Assembly (NCBI GenBank): GCA_937880095.1
Contig: CALFLK010000025.1
Location: 62,001-126,000, forward strand
DNA from: an uncultured Faecalibacterium sp.
GTDB lineage: Bacteria; Bacillota; Clostridia; Oscillospirales; Ruminococcaceae
Length of the DNA: 64,000 nt
Direction of reading: 5' to 3'
How positions within the stretch are numbered: the first letter of the stretch is position 1; each line of letters opens with the position of its first letter. A program made the translations under genes and the position numbers. The notes beneath the pieces are model-generated. The model ran no database searches. It had not been told where the DNA came from and saw nothing but the letters and a program-made list of their open reading frames with translations. Positions 35,359 to 44,225 of the stretch are shown piece by piece.

Positions 35359-36378
35359 TTACGATTCTTCGTTTTCTGACGCATCCTGCATCAAATCCAC
35401 TGCAGGTGCTTGATTTTCTTTATGGTGCGGTGTTTCCGTCTTTTCCGGACAGACTGCCTGCTCTGCACTTTTTGGGGTTTCTACGCCCCAAGTATAGTCT
35501 TTGCTGCCCACCAACGGCCAGAACAAATCCCATCCGGTATAAACGGCAGTTGCTTCGCGAACAAGCAAAGTTGAATACATTTCTGCTTTTTCCAACAGCT
35601 GATAGATATTTTCTTCCCGGGTAGCTCCGGTATACGGGTCCTGCCACACGCTGGGCAGACGGATTCCTTTTTTCGCATCTTTTCCGGAAATGCCCCGTAG
35701 GGGAGCAGGGGTCAGATGTCCGGTAATATATCCTTTTCCACCGATGAAACACTCGGCGACCCGAAAAATCTTCTGCCGCAGACGCAGCGGTGTATGGGAT
35801 GCAAACAATCCCCGCAGAAAATAGGAATGATTAAACGCATCCACCAGACAGCTGCCCGGCACTTCTACGCCGTATGTATCCAAGATCGCGCGCTGCAGCT
35901 GGGCAACAACCTCAGCAAGCGCTACACCCTTCAATTTGGGACTGATATCCTTCAGAGGTACCGCTCCGCGACCTGTCGCTTTCTGGTGCAGATGGCTGTC
36001 CAGTGCAATTTCAAATGCACCGTGTCCACGCTTTCCGCCATATGCGGAACAGCAACGGGTAACCGCAACCACATAAGGATGCACCACGGTGTCGGTTGCA
36101 TAGTGGCACAAAAAGCCCAGAAAATAATCCCGCTGCACCGGTGTTACTGCATGACGGCTCAATGCCTTTAGGAAAGCACCGGTTCGTTCTTCGTGCATTC
36201 GATTGCCCAATGCGGGCAGGTCGATGGTACGCTTTGCACCCTTCTTCCATGCCTGATAGCAGAACAGCATATCCGGTCCGTTGGCGCCTGTCATAAAGGC
36301 TTCGCGGGAGGTGATGTTCCATCCCGCCGCTTGTGCTGCTTTCAATGCGATGCTGGAATGCGTATATCCTTCAGGCAT
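35359..36378 (-). CDS. Zinc-dependent phospholipase C-like protein
   Basis: A 339-residue protein starting at ATG 36378 after AGAGGAG. The zinc-ligand pattern of the Zn_dep_PLPC family (pfam00882) is visible: GYTHSSIA at the N-terminus, then FLCHYATDTVVHPYVV and HGAFEIALDSHL around residues 105-155. There is no signal peptide, unlike secreted clostridial phospholipase C. Many such cytoplasmic relatives are annotated as hypothetical. A C-terminal tail rich in E, P and K follows. The gene is a single unit between terminators. Substrate unknown. Confidence 0.75.
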   Translation of the reverse strand: MPEGYTHSSIALKAAQAAGWNITSREAFMTGANGPDMLFCYQAWKKGAKRTIDLPALGNRMHEERTGAFLKALSRHAVTPVQRDYFLGFLCHYATDTVVHPYVVAVTRCCSAYGGKRGHGAFEIALDSHLHQKATGRGAVPLKDISPKLKGVALAEVVAQLQRAILDTYGVEVPGSCLVDAFNHSYFLRGLFASHTPLRLRQKIFRVAECFIGGKGYITGHLTPAPLRGISGKDAKKGIRLPSVWQDPYTGATREENIYQLLEKAEMYSTLLVREATAVYTGWDLFWPLVGSKDYTWGVETPKSAEQAVCPEKTETPHHKENQAPAVDLMQDASENEES

Positions 36379-36417
36379 AATGGCTCCTCTTTCCTGCAGT
36401 TTTCCCGTAGATACAAC

Positions 36418-36450
36418 AAAAGGCGCTCTGTTTTTACACAGAGCGCCTTT
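36418..36450 (-). terminator. Terminator of the small multidrug export gene
   Basis: 13-bp stem AAAGGCGCTCTGT/ACAGAGCGCCTTT, loop TTTTAC; T-rich on the minus strand. Confidence 0.85.
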
Positions 36451-36479
36451 ATTGTACACTTTTTCCGGTAATTGCGCAA

Positions 36480-36962
36480 TCAGGCTACCGCAAAGATACT
36501 GCTGAGCGCACCCAGCAGGCCTGCGCTTGCCAGACCCATGATGATACCTGCCAGCAGCACACCGCCCATGCAGGCAATCAGCACATCCTTGAACTTCATA
36601 TCCAGGATAGAAGCTGCCAGCGTGCCGGTCCATGCGCCGGTACCGGGCAGGGGAATACCAACAAACAACAGCAGCGCCAAAGTCAGACCGCGACCAGCCT
36701 TTTCTTCCAGCTTGCGGCCGCCCTTTTCACCCTTAACGATAAAGAACTTACAGATACCGCCGATCACCGGCTTATCACAGCCCCAAATCAGGAACTTACG
36801 GGCAAACAGATAAATAAAAGGCACCGGCAGCATATTGCCCAGTACAGCAATAATATAAGTAGGCACCACAGGCAGGCCCCAAGCCAGACCCACAGGGATT
36901 GCGCCACGCAGCTCAACGATGGGCAACATGGAAATCAGGAAAACAGCCAGATATTTCAGCAT
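36480..36962 (-). CDS. Small multidrug export family protein (pfam06695-like)
   Basis: A 160-residue integral membrane protein with four or five helices. It has the family start SMLPIVELRGAIPVGLAWG (residues 11-29) and the central block GIPLPGTGAWTGTLAA near residue 105. The name of the family is historical and transport of drugs is unproven. Start ATG 36962 follows AGGAG. It forms its own transcript. Confidence 0.85.
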   Translation of the reverse strand: MLKYLAVFLISMLPIVELRGAIPVGLAWGLPVVPTYIIAVLGNMLPVPFIYLFARKFLIWGCDKPVIGGICKFFIVKGEKGGRKLEEKAGRGLTLALLLFVGIPLPGTGAWTGTLAASILDMKFKDVLIACMGGVLLAGIIMGLASAGLLGALSSIFAVA

Positions 36963-37067
36963 ATCATTTACTCCTATTAAAACGTATCAGCGGAATTTCT
37001 CATACAAGAAAGCATTGTACCAGAAAGTCCCGCAAATGAAAAGCCCGTATTTCCGTAAATTCTATGC

Positions 37068-37820
37068 TTACAGGTCAATTTCCAGACTGACAGGGCAGTG
37101 GTCACTGCCAAAAATGTCATTGTGAATTTCTGCAGCACGAATCTTGTCCGCAATGCGGGCTGAAACCAGAAAATAGTCAATCCGCCATCCAGCGTTCTTT
37201 TCCCGTGCGTGGAAACGATAGCTCCACCAGCTGTACTTCACCTCGTCCGGATGCATCGCGCGGAAACTATCCACAAAACCGGCATTCTGCAGCTCGGTCA
37301 TTTTTGCGCGTTCCTCATCGGTAAAGCCTGCATTTTTCCGGTTAGTGGTGGGGTTCTTCAGGTCGATGGGCTGATGCGCCACATTCAAGTCACCGCACAA
37401 AATCACCGGCTTTTTTGCATCCAGTGCTAAAAGATATGCACGGAACGCATCCTCCCATTCCATGCGGTAATCCAGACGACGCAGTTCGTTCTGGCTGTTG
37501 GGGGTATAGCAGTTGACCAGATAAAAGTTCGGATATTCCAGCGTCAGCACACGCCCTTCGTGGTCATGCTCCTCGATGCCAATACCTTTCGTCACCGCAA
37601 TCGGCTGGGTACGGCACCAGCAGGCAGTTCCGGAATAGCCCTTTTTCTCTGCACTGTTCATATATTCGGTATAGCCATCCGGGGCAAACTCTGCCTGACC
37701 GGGCTGCATCTTGGTTTCCTGTACAGAAAATACATCTGCATCCAGTGCGGCAAATGATGCTGCAAAATCATGGGTGAGACAGGCACGCAGACCGTTCACG
37801 TTCCAGCTGACCAGTTTCAT
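37068..37820 (-). CDS. xth: Exodeoxyribonuclease III
   Basis: Class II AP endonuclease/3'-5' exonuclease used in base excision repair. The 250-residue protein has the family motifs LVSWNVNGLRA (residues 3-13), SVQETKMQP near 34 with the metal-binding glutamate, CGDLNVAHQPIDL near 144 and GSDHCPVSL at the end with the catalytic aspartate and histidine. Normal length. Single gene. Confidence 0.96.
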   Translation of the reverse strand: MKLVSWNVNGLRACLTHDFAASFAALDADVFSVQETKMQPGQAEFAPDGYTEYMNSAEKKGYSGTACWCRTQPIAVTKGIGIEEHDHEGRVLTLEYPNFYLVNCYTPNSQNELRRLDYRMEWEDAFRAYLLALDAKKPVILCGDLNVAHQPIDLKNPTTNRKNAGFTDEERAKMTELQNAGFVDSFRAMHPDEVKYSWWSYRFHAREKNAGWRIDYFLVSARIADKIRAAEIHNDIFGSDHCPVSLEIDL

Positions 37821-37936
37821 AGATACTCCTTTTCGTCAAAAACGTATGGATTGGTGTTTATGGTTCTCCGTCAGTATACCACATCCGAAACTGTCCTGCA
37901 CCAAAAAAGCAGCACACCATACCTATAATAATAGAA

Positions 37937-37962
37937 AAAGCCGTCTGGGGAGAGACGGCTTT
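37937..37962 (-). terminator. Terminator of folT
   Basis: 10-bp stem AAAGCCGTCT/AGACGGCTTT, 6-base loop, then TTTTTC on the minus strand. Confidence 0.85.
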
Positions 37963-37975
37963 CGGATACGAATTA

Positions 37976-38533
37976 TTTATTTTGCAGCATCGGCAGCTTG
38001 CGCAATGCAGTGACCACCGGAATGCAGATCAGCGTAATCACCGCAGCCGTCACCAGACTGGAAATCATGCGATGAATGGATGCGCCGAACACGAGCACAA
38101 AGGAGTAATAACCCCAGAACACGCTGTCCGCCCACATAACCAACGTGGTAACAACCGAACTTGCCACCGATGCAGTCATCAAGATACCGCCCAGCAGCAG
38201 GGGACTTTTTTCCACCTGACGACCTTTTTTGCAAACCAACAATACCAGCAAGCCCACAATCAAACCGCGGCACATGGGGGGCAACATCCAAAGCGGCATC
38301 GTGGGGCTCAGACCATAGCTGAGCATCTGATTGATAAATTCGCCCATGCCTGCGACCAGAACGCCATAGGTGGGTCCCAGCAGAATGGCAGCCAGAATGA
38401 CCGGCAGCGAAGCAAAGGTGATGTGCAAAAAGTTGCCCACCTTGATGCCCAGATAAGTGGACAACAGCACATACATGGCAGCCAGCAGAGCGCACAGCGT
38501 CATTTTGGCAACACGACGATTTTGTTTCGACAT
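37976..38533 (-). CDS. folT: Folate ECF transporter S component FolT
   Basis: Substrate-binding membrane subunit of an energy-coupling-factor transporter. The 185-186-residue protein has six helices and the S-component N-terminal block LCALLAAMYVLLSTYLGIKVG, here residues 12-32 region, followed by FLHITFASLPVILAAILLGP. The short conserved basic start KQNRRVAKMTL faces the cytoplasm. Its specificity is read from the tetrahydrofolate riboswitch in its leader. The energy module (EcfAA'T) is not in the window. Start ATG 38533 follows AAGGAGG. Confidence 0.9.
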
Positions 38534-38582
38534 AAAAAATAACCTCCTTATTCCTCAGCAGCTGCACCGCAGGACAGGAGGC

Positions 38583-38629
38583 AAAAAAGGGACGGCAAAC
38601 TCCGGCAAAAAGCCGCAGTTCGACATCCC
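38583..38629 (-). terminator. Expression-platform terminator in the folT leader
   Basis: Long, slightly imperfect stem (GGGATGTCGAACTGCGGC with its partner) followed by six T on the minus strand, between the THF aptamer and folT. It is a leader terminator, probably controlled by the riboswitch. Confidence 0.8.
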
Positions 38630-38655
38630 TGTCTGCATTCCCATTATGCAGCAGC

Positions 38656-38748
38656 GGGATGCGGGCGATGCACCGCGGGCTTGTCCCTTCGTCTGTGGTG
38701 CAACTCCCCGTCACCACAGCACTTGACGCGCCTCGCCCTACTCTGTTG
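38656..38748 (-). ncRNA. THF (tetrahydrofolate) riboswitch
   Basis: The minus-strand leader of folT shows the conserved THF aptamer blocks in order: AGAGTAG, then GCGTCAAGTG, a long hairpin (CTGTGGTG ... CACCACAG), ACGAAGG and GCGGTGCATC. P1 is GGGCGA/TCGCCC. A strong terminator follows downstream. This class senses reduced folates and turns off folate transporter genes when folate is plentiful. The match to the known consensus is close. Confidence 0.9.
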
Positions 38749-38756
38749 ATAGATGC

Positions 38757-38786
38757 ATTATAAAGCATCCCGCACGGGAAAAGCAA
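38757..38786 (-). promoter_or_regulatory. Promoter of folT
   Basis: Minus strand: -10 TATAAT at 38757-38762, -35 TTGCTT 18 bases upstream. Transcription would begin just before the riboswitch. The stretch 38787-38975 to enolase holds no gene; I see only AT-rich sequence and the enolase ribosome site. Confidence 0.65.
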
Positions 38787-38975
38787 GGGATTCCCCAAAA
38801 TATTTTTGTAGAACCTGCGCAAAAAAGTCAGACTTTTATAGCAATAGTGTCAACTGCAGCCGATTGTTTTCACTTTTCTCCGAAGGGTATTTTTTTACAA
38901 AGCAAGCGTTATCCTGACCGGTTTATTTTTCCACCAAACGCCCATACTGTTGTGGAAAAAGAAAGGAGTATCGCC

Positions 38976-40277
38976 ATGCAGAACTTACACATTACCTCGA
39001 TTCACGGCAGGGAAATTTTAGATTCCCGCGGAAATCCCACGCTGGAAGCGCGTGTCACCTTATCTGACGGCACCACCGCTAGTGCCGCTGTACCTAGCGG
39101 CGCATCCACCGGTGCATTTGAAGCCAAGGAAAAGCGGGACGGTGACCCGGCACGTTATAGCGGCAAAGGCGTTTTACAGGCTGCTGCATCGCTGGAAAGC
39201 GAATTCCTGCCTGCTTTGCAAACCATCGACCCGCTGGATCAGCCCGCCATTGACCAAGCCATCTGTACTTTGGACGGCACTGCCGACAAAAGCCGTCTGG
39301 GTTCGAACGCTACTCTCGCGGTCAGTGCAGCAGTTGCGCGCACTGTGGCGCATGCGCAGGGAAAAGCACTTTGGCAGTATTTGGGCGAAATCTACGGCGT
39401 AAAATCTCCGCATATTTTACCCGTGCCTATGATGAATATTCTAAACGGCGGCGCCCATGCCACCAACAATCTGGACGTACAGGAGTTTATGATTCTGCCT
39501 GTGGGTGCGCCCAGCTTTGCCGAAGCCGTGCGCTGGGGCTCTGAAATCCATCATGCTCTGGCTGCACTGCTGAAGCGAGAGGGGCTTTCCGCCGGGGTAG
39601 GCGACGAAGGCGGTTTTGCACCCGACCTCTCCGGCACCGAAGCTGCCTTGCAAGCATTGATGCAGGCAATCAGTTTGGCCGGGTATCGACCCGGTGAAGA
39701 TGTAATACTGGGCATGGATGCTGCCGCCAGCGAATGGAAATCCGATGCGGTGGGCGTATATGTTCAGCCCAAATCGGGCAAGCGCTACACTGCCGCCCAG
39801 CTGACCGAATACTGGCAAACGCTGGAGCAAAACTACCCGCTGCTCTCGCTGGAGGACGGTTTGGACGAAGAGGACTGGACCGGTTGGCATCATCTGATGT
39901 CCACACTCGGCAATGACTTGCAGCTGGTGGGCGATGATTTGTTTGTGACCCACACCACCCGACTGGAAAAGGGCATTCAGGACCGCTGCGCAAATGCCAT
40001 CCTCATCAAGCCCAATCAGGTGGGTACGCTCACTGAAACCGCACAGGCGGTACAGATGGCGCAAAAGGCAGGCTTTGGGGTAATTTTGTCCCACCGCTCC
40101 GGCGAAACCGCCGACCCGCTGATTGCCGATCTTGCTGTCGCACTGAACGCCGGACAAATCAAAACCGGTGCGCCCTGCCGCAGTGAGCGCTGCGCCAAGT
40201 ATAATCGGCTTATGGAAATCGAAGCCGCTTTGGGCGAAAGGGCAGAATATCCGGGTCGTTCCGCTTTCCCGCTGTGA
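38976..40277 (+). CDS. eno: Enolase
   Basis: Converts 2-phosphoglycerate to phosphoenolpyruvate in glycolysis. The 433-residue protein starts at ATG 38976 after AAAGGAG. Motifs: AVPSGASTG near residue 37, LPVPMMNILNGGAHATNNLD near 150, GDEGGFAPDL near 208, LEDGLDEEDW near 295, LVGDDLFVT near 320, LIKPNQVGTLTET near 350 and the C-terminal ILSHRSGET signature. All metal-binding and catalytic blocks are intact. The N-terminal third is a little unlike the common clostridial form. It is followed by a YitT-type gene with its own promoter. Confidence 0.97.
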   Translation: MQNLHITSIHGREILDSRGNPTLEARVTLSDGTTASAAVPSGASTGAFEAKEKRDGDPARYSGKGVLQAAASLESEFLPALQTIDPLDQPAIDQAICTLDGTADKSRLGSNATLAVSAAVARTVAHAQGKALWQYLGEIYGVKSPHILPVPMMNILNGGAHATNNLDVQEFMILPVGAPSFAEAVRWGSEIHHALAALLKREGLSAGVGDEGGFAPDLSGTEAALQALMQAISLAGYRPGEDVILGMDAAASEWKSDAVGVYVQPKSGKRYTAAQLTEYWQTLEQNYPLLSLEDGLDEEDWTGWHHLMSTLGNDLQLVGDDLFVTHTTRLEKGIQDRCANAILIKPNQVGTLTETAQAVQMAQKAGFGVILSHRSGETADPLIADLAVALNAGQIKTGAPCRSERCAKYNRLMEIEAALGERAEYPGRSAFPL

Positions 40278-40293
40278 TGCACCAACCGAAAAT

Positions 40294-40323
40294 TTGACAA
40301 ACAGCAGCTCATTCTTATATAAT
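40294..40323 (+). promoter_or_regulatory. Promoter of the YitT-type gene
   Basis: -35 TTGACA (40294-40299), 18-base spacer, -10 TATAAT (40318-40323): both boxes match the consensus perfectly. Confidence 0.8.
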
Positions 40324-40391
40324 GGCAAAGTTTTCGCCCGAACGGCTTTTACCGTTCCTACCTGCTATTTTGAGAAAAGGAGATTCTGCTT

Positions 40392-41006
40392 TTGTTTTCC
40401 AGTAACACCAAGCAACGCATCCTCTGGACTCTGGTCGGCAATGCTGTATTGGCGTTCGGTCTGTATAACATCCACTCGTTTTCCGGCGTAACCGAAGGCG
40501 GTATTCTGGGTGTCACGCTGCTGCTTCAGCACTGGTTCCACATTTCCCCGGCTGTATCCAGCCTGATCATCAATCTGTTCTGTTATCTGCTGGGATGGAA
40601 ACTGCTGGGCAACAGCTTTTTGTTCTATTCCACCATTGCAGGTGTCAGCTTTTCCGTTTTTTACGGCTTTGCCGAGCTGTTCCCGCCGATTTATCCCCAA
40701 ATCGGTCAGCACCCGCTGGCAGCAGCGCTGCTGGGTGCTTTATTTGTGGGCATCGGTGCCGGTTTAAGCGTGCGCTGCGGTGGTACTTCTGGCGGTGACG
40801 ATGCACTGGTTATGAGTGTAGATCACTTGACCCACTGCGGTGTGGAAAAGGTGTATCTGTTCAATGATCTGGTGATTCTTGCCTTGTCGGTCAGTTATAT
40901 TCCGCTGTCCCGTCTGGCATGGTCGCTTTTGACGGTGATTCTGTCCGGTCAAATCATTGGCTGGGTACAGCGTGTTGAGCTGCCTTTTTTACCGCAAACG
41001 GCATAA
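40392..41006 (+). CDS. YitT-family membrane protein lacking DUF2179
   Basis: A 204-residue membrane protein with five or six helices. It starts with TTG 40392, preceded by AAAAGGAGA; no ATG fits the site. The YitT (DUF161) signatures GVTEGGILGVTLLL near residue 32 and GIGAGLSVRCGGTSGGDDALV near 125 are present. The usual C-terminal cytoplasmic DUF2179 domain (about 80 residues) is missing and the protein stops just after the last helix. A paralogue of the same type lies at the right edge of the window (63649 to the end). Function of the family is not established. Confidence 0.85.
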   Translation: MFSSNTKQRILWTLVGNAVLAFGLYNIHSFSGVTEGGILGVTLLLQHWFHISPAVSSLIINLFCYLLGWKLLGNSFLFYSTIAGVSFSVFYGFAELFPPIYPQIGQHPLAAALLGALFVGIGAGLSVRCGGTSGGDDALVMSVDHLTHCGVEKVYLFNDLVILALSVSYIPLSRLAWSLLTVILSGQIIGWVQRVELPFLPQTA

Positions 41007-41030
41007 TTTCATGCCTTCCCATAGATCGAC

Positions 41031-41066
41031 AAAACGGCGTGTCTGAGACAGGCACGCCGTTTTGTT
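41031..41066 (+). terminator. Terminator of the YitT-type gene
   Basis: Nearly perfect 33-base palindrome with arms AAAACGGCGTG / CACGCCGTTTT, then TGTTTT. Confidence 0.9.
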
Positions 41067-41150
41067 TTGCTTTTCTTTTCCACATTCGAATGGTATACTA
41101 AAAAGAATCAAAACAGATATTCCATCATAGAAAAAGGACAGGAACGCACT

Positions 41151-42158
41151 ATGGCAAAACGCAAGCTGCTTTTCATCACTACCGGAGGCACGATTGCCTC
41201 GGTCAAAACCGAAAACGGACTGGTTCCGCTGCTCACCAGCAAAGAGCTTTTGGCACAACTGCCGGAACTTGGCGAGCTGTGCCAGCCGGAAACCTTGTCG
41301 CTTTGCAGCATTGACTCCACCGACATCACTCCGGACCACTGGGTGATGCTGGCAAACGCCATTCGGGAAAACTGGACCGGTTACGACGGCTTTATCGTGT
41401 GCCACGGCACCGACACCATGGGTTACACCGCAGCGGCGCTCAGTTATCTGATTCAAGGTGCAGACAAGCCCATTGTTTTAACGGGTGCACAGCAGCCGAT
41501 TTCCGGCGAAATCACCGATGCAAAAAAGAATCTGCGTGACAGCGTCATCACTGCCATCGACCCGGCAAGCCGTGGTGTTATGGTGGTATTTAGCGGCAAG
41601 GTAATTGCCGGTACCCGTGCAAAAAAGAACAAGACCATCAGCTATGATGCGTTTGCCAGCGTTAATTTTCCAGCACTGGCACAGGTGCAGGGCAACACGC
41701 TGGTACGCTACATTCCCACCCCGTATCCTTCCACACCGCTGACCTTTTATCGGGAGCTTTCGCCGAAAGTGTTCCTGCTGAAGCTGACCCCCGGTATGTC
41801 CCCGGCGCTGCTGGAATCTATTTTTGCACATTACGACTGCGTGATTGTGGAAAGCTTCGGCGTAGGTGGTATCCCCAAAGCACTGATGGACGGCTTTGCT
41901 GCTGGGCTTGGCACTTACGAAAAAACTGGAAAAGTGCTGGTTCTGACCACACAGGTCACCTATGAGGGCAGTGACGTTGGCATTTACGAGGTCGGTCAGC
42001 GTGTACATGAGCGCTTCGCTTTCCTGGAAGCCCACGACATGACCATCGAGGCCGTGTATACCAAGTGTATGTGGCTGCTGGCACAGAACTGCCGTAGCTT
42101 TACCGAATTGCAGCAGAAATTCTATCAGTCCATCAATTTCGACACCTTTTTCCAGTAA
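41151..42158 (+). CDS. ansA: L-asparaginase, type I (AnsA-like)
   Basis: Hydrolyses asparagine to aspartate and ammonia. The 335-residue protein starts at ATG 41151 (site AAAGGACAGG). Both active-site motifs are present: ITTGGTIAS near residue 9 and CHGTDTMGYTAAALS near 84. No signal peptide, so it is the cytoplasmic type. A -10 like TATACT lies at 41094-41099. The glycosyltransferase gene follows 31 bases later. Confidence 0.92.
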   Translation: MAKRKLLFITTGGTIASVKTENGLVPLLTSKELLAQLPELGELCQPETLSLCSIDSTDITPDHWVMLANAIRENWTGYDGFIVCHGTDTMGYTAAALSYLIQGADKPIVLTGAQQPISGEITDAKKNLRDSVITAIDPASRGVMVVFSGKVIAGTRAKKNKTISYDAFASVNFPALAQVQGNTLVRYIPTPYPSTPLTFYRELSPKVFLLKLTPGMSPALLESIFAHYDCVIVESFGVGGIPKALMDGFAAGLGTYEKTGKVLVLTTQVTYEGSDVGIYEVGQRVHERFAFLEAHDMTIEAVYTKCMWLLAQNCRSFTELQQKFYQSINFDTFFQ

Positions 42159-42189
42159 ATGATTCTGATCCAAAAAAGGAGTTTTTCTC

Positions 42190-43242
42190 ATGGCTCATAC
42201 CCCGCTTGTCAGCATTATTTTGCCAGTATACAATGCCAAGCTGCACATTGCCCGCTGTATTCAAAGTATTCTGGCACAGACCTTTACCGATTTTGAACTG
42301 ATTATCGTCAACGACGGTTCCAGCGACAACGTAACGCTGCCGGTCTGCCAAATGTACGCCAACGTAGATAGCCGCATCCGTCTGGTGGATAAACCGAACG
42401 AGGGTGTTTCCCGCACCCGCAACATTGGCATTGAACAGGCAGCCGGTAGATATTTGCAGTTCGTGGACAGTGACGACTACTTAGCGCCCAACTACACCGA
42501 AACGCTGGTAAAAGCAGCACAGCATTCCAATGCGGATCTGGTTATTGCACACTATTACATGGTGATTCCCAAGGGTGGTGCATCCGCTTTCCGTGAGCGG
42601 AGCATTCAATGGGCAGAGCGCAGCGAAATTCCGCTGGCGCAAAAATTTGCCGACAAAATGCGCGAGCTGGACGAACAGGAACCGGAAGTGCGCAAAAACG
42701 GTTTTCTGTCCTCCGGTGTGCTGGATAAAAAGCAGTTCGCCACCGCACTGATGGAAAATCCCGCCAGCTTTTATTATGGTGTCATGTGGAACAAGCTCTA
42801 CCGCCGGGATATCATCCTACAGCATGATATTCGATGTGACACCGACATTTCCTGGAGCGAGGATTTCCTGTTCAACCTGAATTACATTCGCTGGGCAGAG
42901 CGATTCTGCGCCATTGAGGATGCCGGCTATTACTACCTGCAAAACCCATCCAGTCTGGTCCACACCCAGACAATGGATCTGCCGGAAATGATGAGCATGA
43001 AAGCCATGCTGTTCTCCTACTACAAGGATCTGTTCGAGGATCTGGGTCTGTACGAGGAAAACAAGCTGGCTGTCGCCAAATACCTCATCAGCGTAGCGGA
43101 AAGCACCCAGCCCACCAGCCCGCTGAGTGAGCTGTTCTCTGAGGTAAAAACCGCATTTCTGGAAAGTCTGCGCAACGGTGAAATGCCGGAAGACATCAAA
43201 GCCCGCATCGCCAGCGAGAACGCAGCCGAAAAAGAGCAATAA
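42190..43242 (+). CDS. Glycosyltransferase family 2
   Basis: A 350-residue GT-A-fold enzyme that transfers a sugar from a nucleotide sugar. The N-terminal motif SIILPVYNAK (8-17), the nucleotide-binding block NDGSSD (41-46) and the metal-binding VDSDDY (92-97) are visible. The last 200 residues form a helical part with an aromatic-rich stretch; no membrane helix is seen. The acceptor is unknown. Start ATG 42190 follows AAGGAG. A strong terminator ends the transcript. Confidence 0.92.
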   Translation: MAHTPLVSIILPVYNAKLHIARCIQSILAQTFTDFELIIVNDGSSDNVTLPVCQMYANVDSRIRLVDKPNEGVSRTRNIGIEQAAGRYLQFVDSDDYLAPNYTETLVKAAQHSNADLVIAHYYMVIPKGGASAFRERSIQWAERSEIPLAQKFADKMRELDEQEPEVRKNGFLSSGVLDKKQFATALMENPASFYYGVMWNKLYRRDIILQHDIRCDTDISWSEDFLFNLNYIRWAERFCAIEDAGYYYLQNPSSLVHTQTMDLPEMMSMKAMLFSYYKDLFEDLGLYEENKLAVAKYLISVAESTQPTSPLSELFSEVKTAFLESLRNGEMPEDIKARIASENAAEKEQ

Positions 43243-43248
43243 AATAAG

Positions 43249-43281
43249 AAAGCGCCCCAAACGCAAAGTTTGGGGCGCTTT
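43249..43281. terminator. Bidirectional terminator
   Basis: 12-bp stem AAGCGCCCCAAA/TTTGGGGCGCTT, 7-base loop, T runs both ways; between the converging glycosyltransferase and transketolase genes. Confidence 0.9.
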
Positions 43282-43292
43282 TCTGTTTGAAT

Positions 43293-44225
43293 TTACTTCA
43301 GCAGGGCCATCATCTTGTTGACGATGTTCTCTGCAGTCAGGCCGTACTCTTCGAACAGCTCGTCGGGGGTGCCGCTCTGACCGAAACGATCCTCGATACC
43401 CACACGATCATACTTCACATTGCTCTTGCCAGCCAGAACTTCGCAAACTGCGCTGTTCAGACCGCCGATCACGCTGTGCTCTTCTGCGGTAACGATCGCC
43501 TTAACCTTGCCGGCATACTCCAACACGGTTTCTGCATCCAGAGGCTTCACAGTGTGGAAGTTGACCACAGCTGCGCTGATGCCCTTTTCTGCCAGCATAT
43601 CAGCAGCTTCCAGAGCCTTGCCGATCATCAGACCGTTTGCAAAGATTGCAACGTCAGTGCCTTCACGCATCACGTTTGCCTTGCCGGGGATGAAAGGCGT
43701 GTCATCGGTGGTGTAGATGGGGCAGACGGGACGTGCTACACGCAGGTAAACAGGTCCGTCGATTTCAACAGCAGCAGCTGCTGCCTTTGCTACTTCGCGT
43801 GCATCGCAGGGCACGAAAATGGTCATGTTGGGCAGAACACGCATCAGAGCAATATCTTCAACGCTCTGGTGGCTGCCGCCGTCCTCGCCAACGCACAGAC
43901 CACTGTGGCTGCAAGCGATCTTCACGTTTGCCTTCACATAAGCGATGCTGTTACGGATCTGCTCGTATGCACGGCCGGTACCGAACAGAGCAAAGGTACT
44001 GACGAAGGGGATCAGACCGCTGTGTGCCATACCGGCAGCAGCGGAAACCATGTTTGCCTCAGCAATACCGAAGTCGAAGAAACGCTCCGGGTATTCGTCG
44101 CCGAAAATATGGGTCATCGTTGCAGCTGCCAGGTCGGCATCACACACAACGATCTTATCGTTCTTTGCGCCCAGATCGCGCAGTGCTTCGCCGTAGGCGA
44201 TACGCAGAGATTTAGACTCACTCAT
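43293..44225 (-). CDS. tktB: Transketolase, C-terminal subunit
   Basis: A 310-residue protein equal to the Pyr and C-terminal domains of transketolase. Motifs: DADLAAATMT near residue 23, GIAEANMVSAAAGMA near 52, FALFGTGRAYEQIRNSIAY near 75 and GEDGGSHQSVEDIALMR near 111. It works with the N-terminal subunit, encoded just upstream, in the pentose phosphate pathway. The genes overlap by eight bases. The split form is common in Clostridia and archaea. Confidence 0.93.
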   Translation of the reverse strand: MSESKSLRIAYGEALRDLGAKNDKIVVCDADLAAATMTHIFGDEYPERFFDFGIAEANMVSAAAGMAHSGLIPFVSTFALFGTGRAYEQIRNSIAYVKANVKIACSHSGLCVGEDGGSHQSVEDIALMRVLPNMTIFVPCDAREVAKAAAAAVEIDGPVYLRVARPVCPIYTTDDTPFIPGKANVMREGTDVAIFANGLMIGKALEAADMLAEKGISAAVVNFHTVKPLDAETVLEYAGKVKAIVTAEEHSVIGGLNSAVCEVLAGKSNVKYDRVGIEDRFGQSGTPDELFEEYGLTAENIVNKMMALLK

